In this document: positions 54,086 to 64,000 of the stretch, piece by piece
Numbering within the stretch: the first letter of the stretch is position 1
Layout of the letters: the number at the start of each line of letters is the position of its first letter
Assembly (NCBI RefSeq): GCF_000715075.1
Contig: NC_134087.1
Location: 103,517,161 to 103,581,160, forward strand
Origin: Nicotiana tabacum
Lineage: Eukaryota > Streptophyta > Magnoliopsida > Solanales > Solanaceae
Direction of reading: 5' to 3'
DNA length: 64,000 bases
The notes under the pieces: generated by a model
The model's database searches: none
What the model saw: only the letters and a program-made list of their open reading frames with translations
Told to the model about the DNA's origin: nothing
Position numbers and translations under genes: made by a program

Positions 54086-54459
54086 GACGGATTGGACAGG
54101 TTGCTTATGAGTTAGAATTGCCATCCGAATTGGAATTTGTCCACCCGGTATTCCATGTATCTATGTTGAGGAAATGTATTGGAGACCCTTCTCGAGTCGT
54201 CCCAATCAAAGATGTACAGGTTACAGAGGACCTATCATATGAAGAAGTGCCAGTGGCTATATTAGATCGACAAGACCGCAAGCTGAGAACAAAGGATGTA
54301 GCTTCCATCAAAGTATTGTGGAGGAACAAGAATATGGAAGAAATAACATGGGAAGAAGAAGAGGAGATGAAGTATAAATACCTGTACCTATTCCAGAATG
54401 AAGATAACAAGGATGCTGGTGGAACACATGATACATTGGAAGGTGAAATGGCTCTATGA
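54086..54459 (+). pseudogene. Chromovirus D integrase C-terminus with chromodomain
   Basis: VAYELELPSELEFVHPVFHVSMLRKCIGD and then the chromodomain: YEEVPVAILDRQDRKLRTKDVASIKVLW and MEEITWEEEEEMKYKYLYLF. Chromodomains steer chromovirus insertion to marked chromatin. Here the aromatic positions appear kept. Stop at 54457-54459. Confidence 0.9.
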
Positions 54460-54669
54460 GGTAAGCAATATCTTGAGAATACTCTTCCTTAATACAAAAT
54501 GGCGATATGCAGATAATGTACATGTCCATAATGCTTTGCATACTCTTGTAAGGCCATACATTGAGTTAACCGCTTGCAAGTTTGTCCTCTATTTTTGGGA
54601 GAAACTTGACCGGAATCCACGATGATTTAAACTCCCCATGAACCCTTACATTCTAGGACGAATGTTCCT

Positions 54670-54682
54670 AAGGGAGGAAGGG
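54670..54682 (+). other. Polypurine tract of chromovirus D
   Basis: AAGGGAGGAAGGG directly before TGTTACAACC. Confidence 0.9.
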
Positions 54683-57206
54683 TGTTACAACCCATATCCA
54701 TACGCGTTAGTTCATGCCATATATTAGTTAACATAAATTCAAGAAGGAATTACCTTTGAGATGATAAGAAGTTAATCCTATTGGTCTTAAGTGATACAAG
54801 GGTGTATAAGGGTGATTAACAAGTATTAGAAGTTAAACGAATCAAGGATGTGGTAACTCATATTTTCAGGTAAACCTAGAGGTTCTTAATACACTCAAGG
54901 TCATGTATTAAGGTGTTTGAATCATATAATATCCGTATCATAAGTCTTGAAGTCAAACGAGTTATGAAACAAAAGTCGACAAACGTTGTCGCAACTTAGG
55001 TTCATAATTTTACTTAAACATTAGGTTAAATGTTTCTACGCTTTTCTCCTATTTACAAAGAATTACGGGGTGATATACCCACAAAATTAAAGATCTACGA
55101 GTCTAGTTTCCAACGCATTAAACCATTTGTCAATACGATCTCGGAGTATAGAGATATCCATATTTTCGCAAGCCCGCGCAGATTGGTAGATGACAAGTAG
55201 GTGCATCACCTACTTGCCAAAATGATAGGACAAAATTAAAAGACCTAAGTAGGCCAAGGGAGTACTTTTAAGGGGTTATGAACTCAGTTATTTCATCCAT
55301 ATTTAATACCCTCAAAACCAAAGTTAACCCCTGCAAATCCTCCACAAAAATCCCACACAAACCCTAATCGATTTTCCCTCTCTTTCAAGTTCTATTTGAA
55401 GGTAAAACCTAGAGTTTGAAGAACCAAGGGAAGGGCTGAGTTATCCAACAAGTAAGGTAAGTTAATGCCATCTTTCATACATTTTTCTCTGCTGTGAATT
55501 CATGGTAATTCATTCTATACATGTAAGAATTCACGGGACGGTGATCGGAAGCCGTGAGTTCGAGTTATTCACTTGTAGTGGACTGTTTTGTGGACTGTTT
55601 TGTGTTGCTATTGGGCTGCGTGTTTTACTACTATTTTGTGGAGTTTTGGAGGTGGAAGGGTGGGGAGGAATACCATATATATGTAGGGTTGTGGGATGAT
55701 AGTTATTCGTAACATTTCCGGGTCGTTTGACACGACTACGGTGGTCGTCGTATGTATGATGTAATTAGGTTGTGCGTGGACTGTTTTGGGAGGCTCAATA
55801 TGTTTATTATTGATGTTGTTTGGTCTGTTTGGTGATTTTTTGGAATAGTGTGAAGTCATATATATAGGGGAGGTGCTGTCCGTTTCAACGCAAAATAGGT
55901 TGTGGTCGATACATAATAGTTATGACGCTTAAATGGTAACGATAGTATCGTTTCTCTTATTGTAGACTAAGGATTTATGACAATTGCATAGCTTGTGATT
56001 GGAGCAGTATATACAAGGTATGTGAGTCTATCCCTTTTCTTCTTTTGCATGACTCCGATTGTATATAATATAATGAACGAGCTTCCAAAGATACTCTACT
56101 CTTAGAAGCTAGCAGTACTTACATTGCTTTCCCTCTTATGGAACGATTGATGTTAATGTTGCTTCTCTTATTCTTATGTTATCAATGTTGTTGGTACTTC
56201 CTAATTCTTATAAGGTTCGTAATGAAGAGTTGGTCCTAATAATGTGTACAGAGGATATCGACCTTACGTCACTCCGAAAGGTTTAGAATGTATTTCCATG
56301 AGTCGAGCATGCATTATATATATGTATCTATTTTACTCTACCGAGCTGCACTATAATCAGCCGGGTACGGCACATATTGTGCAACCACTGATCAGTTGGA
56401 TTTTACCGAGCTCCACGTGGCCGGGTACAATTCTACCGAGCCTTATGACGGCCGGGTCCGTTTTTACCAAGCCTATTATGGCTGGGTACGATATGATGAT
56501 GATGATGCCCATAGAGGCGTATGTTTTAAAAGTTTATGTATACATACATATGTATCATGCATATCATGTCAGTAGCCCTCAAAGGTACTCAGATGTTCCA
56601 GGTTGTATATTCTCTATCCCTGCTTACATTACTGTTCGTATTTATGGTTCTCTGCCTTACATACTCAGTACTTTATTCGTACTGACGTCCTTTTGTTTGT
56701 GGACGCTGCATGTCGTGTTGCAGGCCCTAATAGACAGGCAGGTGCAGCTCCCCTACCACAGTAGGTTGTCCAGTTCAGCAGTGATTGGCGAGATCCCTTC
56801 TCCGTACTTGTCGTGGTCTTGGTATGCATTTCTGTTATAGACATTATGGGTATGTCGGGGCCCTGTTCCGGCTATGTTGCAGCACTTATATTCATTTAGA
56901 GGCTCATAGACAAGTGTCGACTCATGTATAGTTTGGTATGCCTTGTCGGCTGGTTTTTGTTGTATAGTCTTTCATGGTAGCGTGGTAGCTCATACCTTAT
57001 ATGTAGTTTTTTGATTGTCTGGTCATCCCCTACTATGTATATTCATGACATCATATTTTATTGTTGGTTGTCCATGATCCAAGTCTACCATTTATTTTGA
57101 TCTCGTCAACCCTAAAAGATAATAAAAAAAGTTAGATAAAATGTACGTTGGTGCTCGGCAAGTATGGTTGGGTGCTAGTCATGGCCCTCCAGCTTAGGTC
57201 GTGACA
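54683..57206 (+). repeat. Chromovirus D 3' LTR (2524 bp)
   Basis: Collinear with 46912-49424, including the TATA box and the tandem array. It has a short extra duplication near 55585 (GGACTGTTTTGT repeated). Ends GTCGTGACA before ttata. Confidence 0.96.
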
Positions 57207-57211
57207 TTATA

Positions 57212-57953
57212 GGTGACCTACATTTCCGTCCATAAATAGCTTCATATGGAGCCATCTAAATACTGGAATGGTAGCAATTATTATATGCGAACTCAAAAAG
57301 CGGCAGATGATGATCCCAGCTACCTTTGAAGTCCATCACACAAGCTCGTAACATATCCTCTAGTGTCTGAATAGTACGCTCAGCCTGTCCATCCGTCTGG
57401 GGATGAAATGTTGTACTAAGACTTACTTGAGTCCCCAATACTTTTTGGAAGGACCTCCAAAAGTTAGCTGTAAATTGAGCTCCTCTATCCGAGATAATAG
57501 ATACAGGGACACCATGCAGTCGTACTATCTCTTTAATATAAAACCTTACATAATCCTCTGAGGAATATGTAGTTCTAACGAGCAGAAAATGGGCTGACTT
57601 TGTAAGCCTATGAACAATCACCCATATCGAATCGAACATATGCTGGGTATGAGGTAAGCCTACAATGAAATCTATATTGATTATTTCCCATTTCCAAGTC
57701 AGAATATCCATAGCCTGCAATAATCCACCGGATTTTTTATGCTCAATCTTAACCTGCTGACAGTCAGGACACTGAGCAACAAATTCTGTTATATCGTTTT
57801 TCATTCCGTCCCACCAATATACGTCCCTGATATCATGATACATCTTTGTCGCTCCTGGATGGATAGAATAACGAGAATAGTGAGTTTCTCTCATAACCTA
57901 CCTACGCAGCCCTACAACATTAGGCATAAATAGTCGCCCTTGATATCTGAGGA
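57212..57953 (-). pseudogene. Chromovirus B integrase core, first catalytic Asp replaced by His
   Basis: [18 protein letters not shown] and CPDCQQVK form the HHCC module. [12 protein letters not shown] has His where relatives have the first catalytic Asp (D has VIIDRLTK). [13 protein letters not shown] and [13 protein letters not shown] keep the second Asp and the Glu with D35E spacing. Reading is open from 57894 to 57256 and then joins the segment at 46906 across element D. Confidence 0.92.
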
Positions 57954-58173
57954 CCCCATCTTCTATAATTACAAATGGTGTTTTCTCCTTCTGAAGGGTG
58001 GTATCCCTGTAATGAACTAACAAAGGGTCCTCGTACTGGCATTCTTTTACTTCAGTTACTAAAGAGGATGTTGTCGTATCCTGAATAGTGATTCCAATAT
58101 CACCTAAGTCCGGTAACCAAACTCCAAGACTAGCTAGCTGATGAACCTCATGGGCTATTTCCCTCTTTTCTGG

Positions 58174-58593
58174 CTATAAATACAACAGGCTACCCATAGA
58201 TCTACGGCTTAGGGCGTCGACTACTACGTTTGCCTTCCCCGGATGGTATAAAATATCAACGTCATAGTCTTTAAGTAGCTCCAACCATCTCCTTTGACGT
58301 AGATTCAATTCCCTCTGCTTGAAGATATACTGGAGGCTCTTATGATCCATAAAGATATCAACATCAATACTATACAAGTAGTGCCTCCACATCTTTAGTG
58401 CATGAATCACCGCAGCTAACTCTAAATCGTGGGTCGGGTAGTTCTTCTTGTGCTCTCTTAGTTGTATAGAAGCATAAGCTACAACCTTACCATGTTGCAT
58501 CATCACACAACCCAATGCAACGCTTGAAGCATCACAATAGATCACATAACCATTGGTCCCTTCTAGGAGCGTTAGAACTAGAGATGAATTCAA
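58174..58593 (-). pseudogene. Chromovirus B RNase H
   Basis: [44 protein letters not shown] and [11 protein letters not shown] keep the four acidic catalytic residues. A stop just before 58593 separates it from RT. Confidence 0.9.
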
Positions 58594-58763
58594 TCTGTCT
58601 TATAATGCCTGGAAACTTCGTTCGCAAGCATCAGTCCATTGAAACTTTGCTCCCTTCTGAGTCAATTTGTCAAAGGAGTTGAAAGGGAAGAAAATCCCTC
58701 TACAAATCTCCTGTAATAACCTGCCAAACCAAGAAAGCTTCGAACCTCCGTCAGTGTTGTGGG

Positions 58764-59345
58764 TCAAGGCCAAGTCGTTAATGCCTCAATCTTTTGTGTA
58801 TCCACTCGGATGTCTTCACCTGAAATGACATGCCCAAGGAAGGCTACAGAGTTCAACCAGAATTCACATTTAGAAAATTTTGCATACAACATCCCATCTT
58901 GTAGAACTCTGAGCACAGTACGTAGATGATCAGCATGCTCAGCCTCTGAACGAGAATACACCAATATATCGTCGATAAATACAATTACAAACAAATCTAA
59001 AAAGGGCCTGAACACACATCAAATCTATGAATACTGCTAGGGCATTAGTCAAATTGAATGACATGACACGAAACTCGAAGTGCCTGTATTTGGTTCTAAA
59101 TGTTGTCTTCCGAATATCTTCCTCCTTAACCCTTACCTGATGGTACACGTACCTCAAGTCTATCTTTGAAAAACACTTGGCACCTTGTAACTGATCAAAT
59201 AAATCATCAATTCTCGGGTGCAGGTACTTATTCTTGATCGTCACATTATTCAGCTGCCTATAATCAATACACATTCGTAAGGAACCATCTTTCTTTCTCA
59301 CAAACAACACAGGTGCTCCTTATGGTGACGTACTAGGTCTGATAA
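58764..59345 (-). pseudogene. Chromovirus B reverse transcriptase, frameshifted
   Basis: The 59310-58939 frame holds [44 protein letters not shown] and [13 protein letters not shown]. The 59015-58764 frame holds [22 protein letters not shown] and [17 protein letters not shown] shift near 59000 splits them. Confidence 0.92.
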
Positions 59346-59689
59346 AACCTTTTTCAAGCAAGTCCCTTCGTTGTTCTTTTAACTCTTTCAGCTCTATGGG
59401 GGCCGTTCTATAGGAGGAATAGATATTGGATAACTATCTGGTAGTAGGTTAGTGGCAAACTCAATTTCTCGCTCTGGCGGAAGACCCGAAAGTTCATCGG
59501 GAAAAACATCGGGAAACTCAATAACCACTAGGATGGACTGAATGGTTGGTGACTCCACTCACACATCCTGAACCCGAACTAAGTGATAAATACAGCTCTT
59601 TCTGATCATCTTCCTTGCCTTGAGATAGGAAATGAATCTTCATCTCAGTGATGCCGTATTACCTTTCCACTCCAAAACAGGCTCTCCTG

Positions 59690-60021
59690 GAAATTAAAAT
59701 CGGAGTATATTTGATCTACAATCAATGTTGGCATGACAAGAAGCCAATCAATCCATACCCATTAAAACATCAAATTCTACCATATCTAACTCGATTAAGT
59801 CTACTACGGTAGATCGACCATGAACTACTATTATACAACCCTTATATACCCGCTTAGCTATCACTTAGTCCCCAACAGGTATAGACACCTCAAAAGGTTT
59901 AAGCAATTTAGGTTTTATTTCAAACTTACTAGCAACCAATGGAGTAACGTATGATAAGGTGGAACCTGGGTTAATCAATGCATATACATCATTGGAGGAG
60001 ACTGATAATAACCTGTAATAA
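59690..60021 (-). pseudogene. Chromovirus B protease, catalytic Asp replaced by Asn, cut by an Ogre-like insertion
   Basis: The minus strand near 59990-59960 reads VYALINPGSTLSYVTP; the retropepsin active site is normally D-P-G, here N-P-G. Homology to element D runs through the FDVLMGMDWL block (about 59760) and stops at about 60021, where the Ogre-like LTR begins. The gap 59346-59690 links protease and RT with stops (for example near 59400). Confidence 0.82.
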
Positions 60022-62424
60022 TATCAGGTTAATTGATTTTTAGGAGTTTTTTTTATTTAGTTACATTCCATGCATTTTCAATATTTTAAAATCATAGAAA
60101 AATCATTAAAAATTGTGGCATTTTTATTCCATGCCATCTTAGGTTTATTTTGCATTTAGAAATTTGGTTTTATAATTTAATTGCATTCATTAAACAAAAA
60201 TTACTACAATAGTCATGTCCACATTTTAGCTTTTAGTTTAAATTAATTAGTGCTAAATTAGTAAAAATAAGTAAGATTGACTTTATGAAATAATTTAAGG
60301 TAGAGCCTAATTTAGGATTTTATTTAGCTTGTTTAATTATTTCAATTAGATTTTGAAATCAAAAGAAAACAAAGAAAAAGAAGTAGATTTGGTCTTTTAA
60401 TTTCGTCTGGGCCAGCTTAACTTAAAACCCAAAAATCCCAAATAACCCAATAACTCACACTCCAGCCCAATTGTTTTGGCCCATTAACACTTACCCTCAT
60501 TAAAACCTAATACCTAATTCCTTATAACAATCAGATCTTATACACATTAAAAAGAGAACCATTCCCCCTAGACAAGAGAACAAAAAATGACGCGGAAATT
60601 CCCCCCCCCCCCCCCCTTCTGATCTTTGGACTTTGAGAGTCGCTACTCATTTTCTTCTTCTTTTTCATATTTTAGGTTCTAACTTCCTTTTCTTGATTTC
60701 TCAATTGAAAACAAGACACACACAATTACACAAAAGGAAAAGGGATGGGAAAACAAAAAAGAAACAAGAAAAGGAAAAAAGAGCCAAAAGAAACCTAGCA
60801 GCTCTTCATCTTCAATCGCCGATGCTCTTGCTGTTTTAGGCAAAAATGCACCAAACAGTTCTGTCGTGCATATTTTCGGTGAGTTTGGAGGACTGTTGAT
60901 TTTGTTCGATTTCTATTGCGAATTTCACGTGTAGTGCTCCCTTCCGTCTAGAATGAAAAAATAGATTTTGAAAATTAAAAGAAGAATTCAGGTTCAAATT
61001 GTTGTTAGATTCCATTGATGTTGTTGTTTGGATGAAATTTTGCCGAGCTCCGTCGATTTTGCTCGTCTGTGATTTCTAATTTTGTGGCTGAGTCGGAAGG
61101 TCAAGTCTCACTAAGGTCTGTTTTTCTTTATTGTTAAGGTTGAATCTTCAATGTTGTTTCATTTTGTAATAGCTCCGGTTAAGCTTGGATTAAAACTGAT
61201 TTGGTGCATATTCTGACTCCTTCTCCGTTTTTGACATGTCGTTTTTTTGGCATGTGACATTCAGCATGTTTGTTTAAAAATATCTTAAATGTTCATGGTT
61301 TAATTTCTTCTTTTATTTGTTAAATGAAATTAGATGCTAGTTAAAACAATTACAAAGTTACATAAGTTAGATATTAGTTCGTAGATATGGATAAGGCCCA
61401 ACATGTTCTGTAGTATTGATCTTAGTTTGTTTTAATTGAGTACAAACCTTGTAAAATAAATTGAGGTTTGTCATACACACATAAAAATCCATAAGCTATG
61501 GCCCTCATATTAACATTAACTTAGTATAGAAAACACCTTTAAACACTCGTAGTTTACTTTAGGCGCGCTTTATAATAAACCATCGTGACTATGGGTATGG
61601 TTCCCGTGGCATGGTCACGATACGTAAATCCCAATTCGGGGGTACATTTCATGTAACCCGATTATAACAATTTTGAATAATAAAACCCTTTGAAATAAAT
61701 TGAGACGTGTCATGCCAAACAAAATTTATAATCCAACGCCCTCATAAGATTAGATTCAAGAACTAACGCTTACAGAAAAAGGTTTGAGGTTTGCCATAAA
61801 TAATTAAATCATCCATGGCCCTTAAAAATGTTACTATTGAAAATTGAATCGTCTTAGTTGCTTTGGACGCATTATTTAAACAATTCAATCATAGCTACGG
61901 GTACGGTTCCCGTAATGTAGTTGTGATTTTAATCCCGGTGTACATTTCGTGTGACCCAATTTCAATTTCTCAACAATGTTAAATAGAATGTGTCGCGAAT
62001 CATGGATGCATTTCATATAGCGTGGTTTAAGACGTGTTTTAAATAACATTGAATCTTCCTAAAAGCAGTCTAAAATAATTAAAAGCGGTTATAAATCTAA
62101 AAATGCACAATAGGTTTAAAACATGTAGTAATCAGATAATTAGGCAAATTTTAATAGTTTAAGCGACCATGATCGAACCACGGAACCCAGGAATACCTAA
62201 CACCTTCTCCCGGGTTAATAGAATTTCTGGTTTCGCAGACTTTTAAATAAAGTCGAAATTTCCTCGATTTGGGATTTTAAAATAAACCGGTGACTTGGGA
62301 CACCAAATAAACTATCCCAAGTGGTGACTCTGATAATTAAATAATCCCATATCGAATAATGTCACTTTAATTGGAAAAACTCCCGTATATCTGCCCTCGG
62401 GGTGTAAACAAATGAGGTGTGACA
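60022..62424 (+). repeat. 5' LTR of a second Ogre-like element (about 2.4 kb)
   Basis: Ends AATGAGGTGTGACA at 62424, followed by a PBS. The body parallels the solo LTR at 27978-31924 (CCAGCCCAA...TTTTGGCCC block, GACGTGTCATGCC, GTACATTTCRTGTGACCC, AAGCGACCATGMTMGAACCACGGAACCC). The left border is uncertain between 60014 and 60036. It contains a run of about 18 C at 60600. Confidence 0.75.
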
Positions 62425-64000
62425 GCTCTGGAAACTCCGCTGGGGAAAGTAACCCAGAACTTCCAGTTCAGGGTTCAAGAATTCGAGCTTAGAATAACTG
62501 TTATAATTGGCTTTTATTTATTATATGATTGTTATTACATGTTTGGGTCAAATATGCTAAATGTCGCTTTTTACCACTTTGATATTATTTGAAATGTATA
62601 TAAATTGTTACGAAGCCTTTCTCTTCTCATCTTCGGGGATGTGCACACTGGCATGACTCCTCTTTCTGTTAGTGTCATACCTTAAATTAGAAAGAGGCTC
62701 GGACAAGTTACAAAGCCGTATGGCCTTTTGGTTCCCGATACGTAGCCCCTCCCCTCCCCACCCCCCGGCTCGAGTTGCCCGCTCGGGTACACCAAGTCCA
62801 GAACAATATAACCAGGTTTTAAAATCTAGAATAACTCAGCCTCATGTTGGATCCCTAGTAGGAACGTTTGTTTGCATCACGTGCATTTGACTTTAGGGAC
62901 TCAACACAGGGGTTGAGTCCGTCTAGGACAGGTTTACCCAAATTAAAAGACCATCCTAATGCATCCTACGTGCTACTTGCGCATCTGTTTGTTTCGGCCC
63001 GGCTTCTAGAATAGGGAAAGAAAATCAAAAAAGAAAAGAAGAGGAAAAATAGAAAATCAAAAAAAGTGAGGTAGATATTTAGAAAATTTTGAAACTCTGC
63101 CGAAATTCTGAAAAAAGAAAAGTCATTTAATGAGCCAAAATTTTTAAAGTGTCATGTTTCCCTTGTTCTGTCAAAATAGGCGAACTACGCGGGTCTGATT
63201 CTCACCGGATGTGAGATACGTAGGCAAACCTCATCAGTTTCGGCCCACAATTTTAAAAAAATCCAAAAATATTTTTCATCAATTTCTTCTTTAGAAAGTC
63301 TTTCTTTTAGACCTCAATTTTTTTAAAAAAAATATACAAAGCTATTTTCTTTTAATTTCTTCTCAAAATCCAAAAAAAATTTCATTCTTCTTTCAAAAAA
63401 TTGAAAAGAAAATTCAAGGTTCAAAAATATTTTCTTTTTTTCTTTAGAAGCATTTCTTTCATAATTCAAAATAAAATTCCAAAATATTTTCTTTCTTCTT
63501 TAGAAGTTCTTGTTTCGAAATTACAAAAAAAAAAAGAAAAAAAAAGGTCGATATTCAAAAAAATATCTCTTTTCTTTAGAAGTCTTTCTTTACAAAAATT
63601 TTGAAGAAAAATCAAAATAAAAAATATTCTCTTTCTTCTTTATAAGTTTTTCTTTCGAAAAATAAAATTCAAAATTCAAAATCCAAAAAAAAAGTTAGTT
63701 TATTTACTTTATTCTTAATATTCCCGAACTACGCAAGGTCTGATTCATATTCTCACACGATACGTAGGCAACCCACATCAGGTTCGATCAACCATTGAAA
63801 AGAAAAATGAGAAGAAAAAAAAGAAAAAAATGAAAAACAAAAGTGAAAAAATATTGATAATAATAAGGACTGACTGAGTCCATTCTAACGTGTCTTTGGT
63901 TTTGAATTGTGAAAAAAGTTTGAGGTGGTCGGTTTGTGGTAAGCGGACAACACAAGATCCAAGGAAAAATGATAACTGACATCGAAGTTGTTACAAGTGC
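62425..64000 (+). mobile_element. Interior of the Ogre-like element, leader region
   Basis: Begins with TCTGGAAACTCCGCTGGGGA (62427-62446), the primer-binding segment; in legume Ogre elements a similar site pairs with tRNA-Arg. No gag frame is reached before the window ends. The leader is A/T-rich with long A and T runs and has two copies of a conserved motif (63183-63232 and 63724-63780). Confidence 0.7.
63183..63780. repeat. Two copies of a GATACGTAGGCAA leader motif
   Basis: GAACTACGCGGGTCTGATTCTCACC...GAGATACGTAGGCAAACCTCATCAG at 63181-63237 and GAACTACGCAAGGTCTGATTC...CGATACGTAGGCAACCCACATCAGG at 63725-63782, about 540 bp apart. The A/T-rich sequence between them also repeats TTCTTTAGAAGTCTTTCTTT-like units. 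Confidence 0.8.

Larger units (their letters stand above)
46912..57206 (+). mobile_element. Complete gypsy chromovirus D (10,295 bp), TSD ttata
   Basis: 5' LTR 46912-49424, PBS 49429-49440, gag, protease, RT, RNase H, integrase, chromodomain, polypurine tract, 3' LTR 54683-57206. Perfect TSD ttata (46907-46911 and 57207-57211). Inserted into pol of chromovirus B in the opposite direction. All coding modules are present but cut by about ten stops and at least one frameshift. The youngest complete element in this part of the nest by position; B and D are related families. Confidence 0.96.
41983..60021 (-). mobile_element. Gypsy chromovirus B, minus strand, split by three insertions and cut at its protease
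   Basis: Reading the minus strand: protease (60021-59700), RT (about 59340-58764), RNase H (58593-58174), integrase (57953-57212), then after insertion D the rest of pol with a chromodomain (46906-46318), the polypurine tract (46115-46102) and the 3' LTR (46101-44709 and 42386-41983). The LTR ends GGGTCGTGACA at 41983, next to Tat2. The 5' half is separated by an Ogre-like insertion at about 60022. Domain order RT-RH-INT plus chromodomain places it in Ty3/gypsy chromoviruses, Tekay/Del-like. Confidence 0.88.

Overview
This window looks like plant nuclear heterochromatin, most likely from a Solanaceae genome. I infer this from a tRNA-derived SINE resembling the tobacco TS family, the CACTA termini, the LTR families and the AT-rich spacers. 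I found no host protein-coding gene, no tRNA or rRNA gene and no CRISPR. Essentially everything is transposable elements nested in one another. Most of the order can be proven from perfect target-site duplications (TSDs).

Layout. (1) 1-2379: minus-strand Ty1/copia element (broken pol, gag, PBS, 5' LTR), inserted in the end of a second CACTA element (2380-2597). (2) 2598-3116 plus 11024-13486: relic of a Tat-like Ty3/gypsy element carrying a minus-strand accessory gene. It is split by a complete 7.9-kb CACTA transposon (3117-11020, TSD tca) and also hit by a SINE (11688-11865). (3) 13487-34014: gypsy element A, with a long LTR, an initiator-Met PBS and a non-coding interior. Its 5' LTR holds a complete 10.37-kb Tat-like element, Tat1 (14977-25346, TSD cttcg). 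Its interior holds a 3.9-kb Ogre-like solo LTR (27978-31924, TSD gtggt). Its 3' LTR was hit after 36 bp by a second Tat-like element, Tat2 (from 34015). (4) Tat2 (34015-41982) is interrupted by minus-strand chromovirus B (41983 to about 60021). B in turn holds a related LTR in its own LTR (about 42387-44708), a complete plus-strand chromovirus D inside pol (46912-57206, TSD ttata), and an Ogre-like element cutting its protease (about 60022 to the window end).

The most unusual system is the Tat1/Tat2 family. Both copies have sense-strand gag (Tat2 also protease) but no reverse transcriptase, RNase H or integrase. Each carries two tandem accessory genes on the opposite strand. These minus-strand genes share an N-terminal globular domain, a coiled-coil C-terminus and an acidic tail. 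They contain short introns at matching places in Tat1 and Tat2, and TATA-like boxes lie about 110-150 bp upstream of their conserved starts. An older relic (Tat3) shows the same layout. This suggests a non-autonomous retrotransposon lineage that carries its own antisense, spliced genes.

The CACTA element has two genes (TNP2-type transposase and a Transposase_24-type gene), palindromic subterminal repeats, a TA-linked minisatellite and a 79-bp hairpin flanking a (TA)n tract. All element genes here are damaged by stops or frameshifts, so none looks autonomous as it stands.
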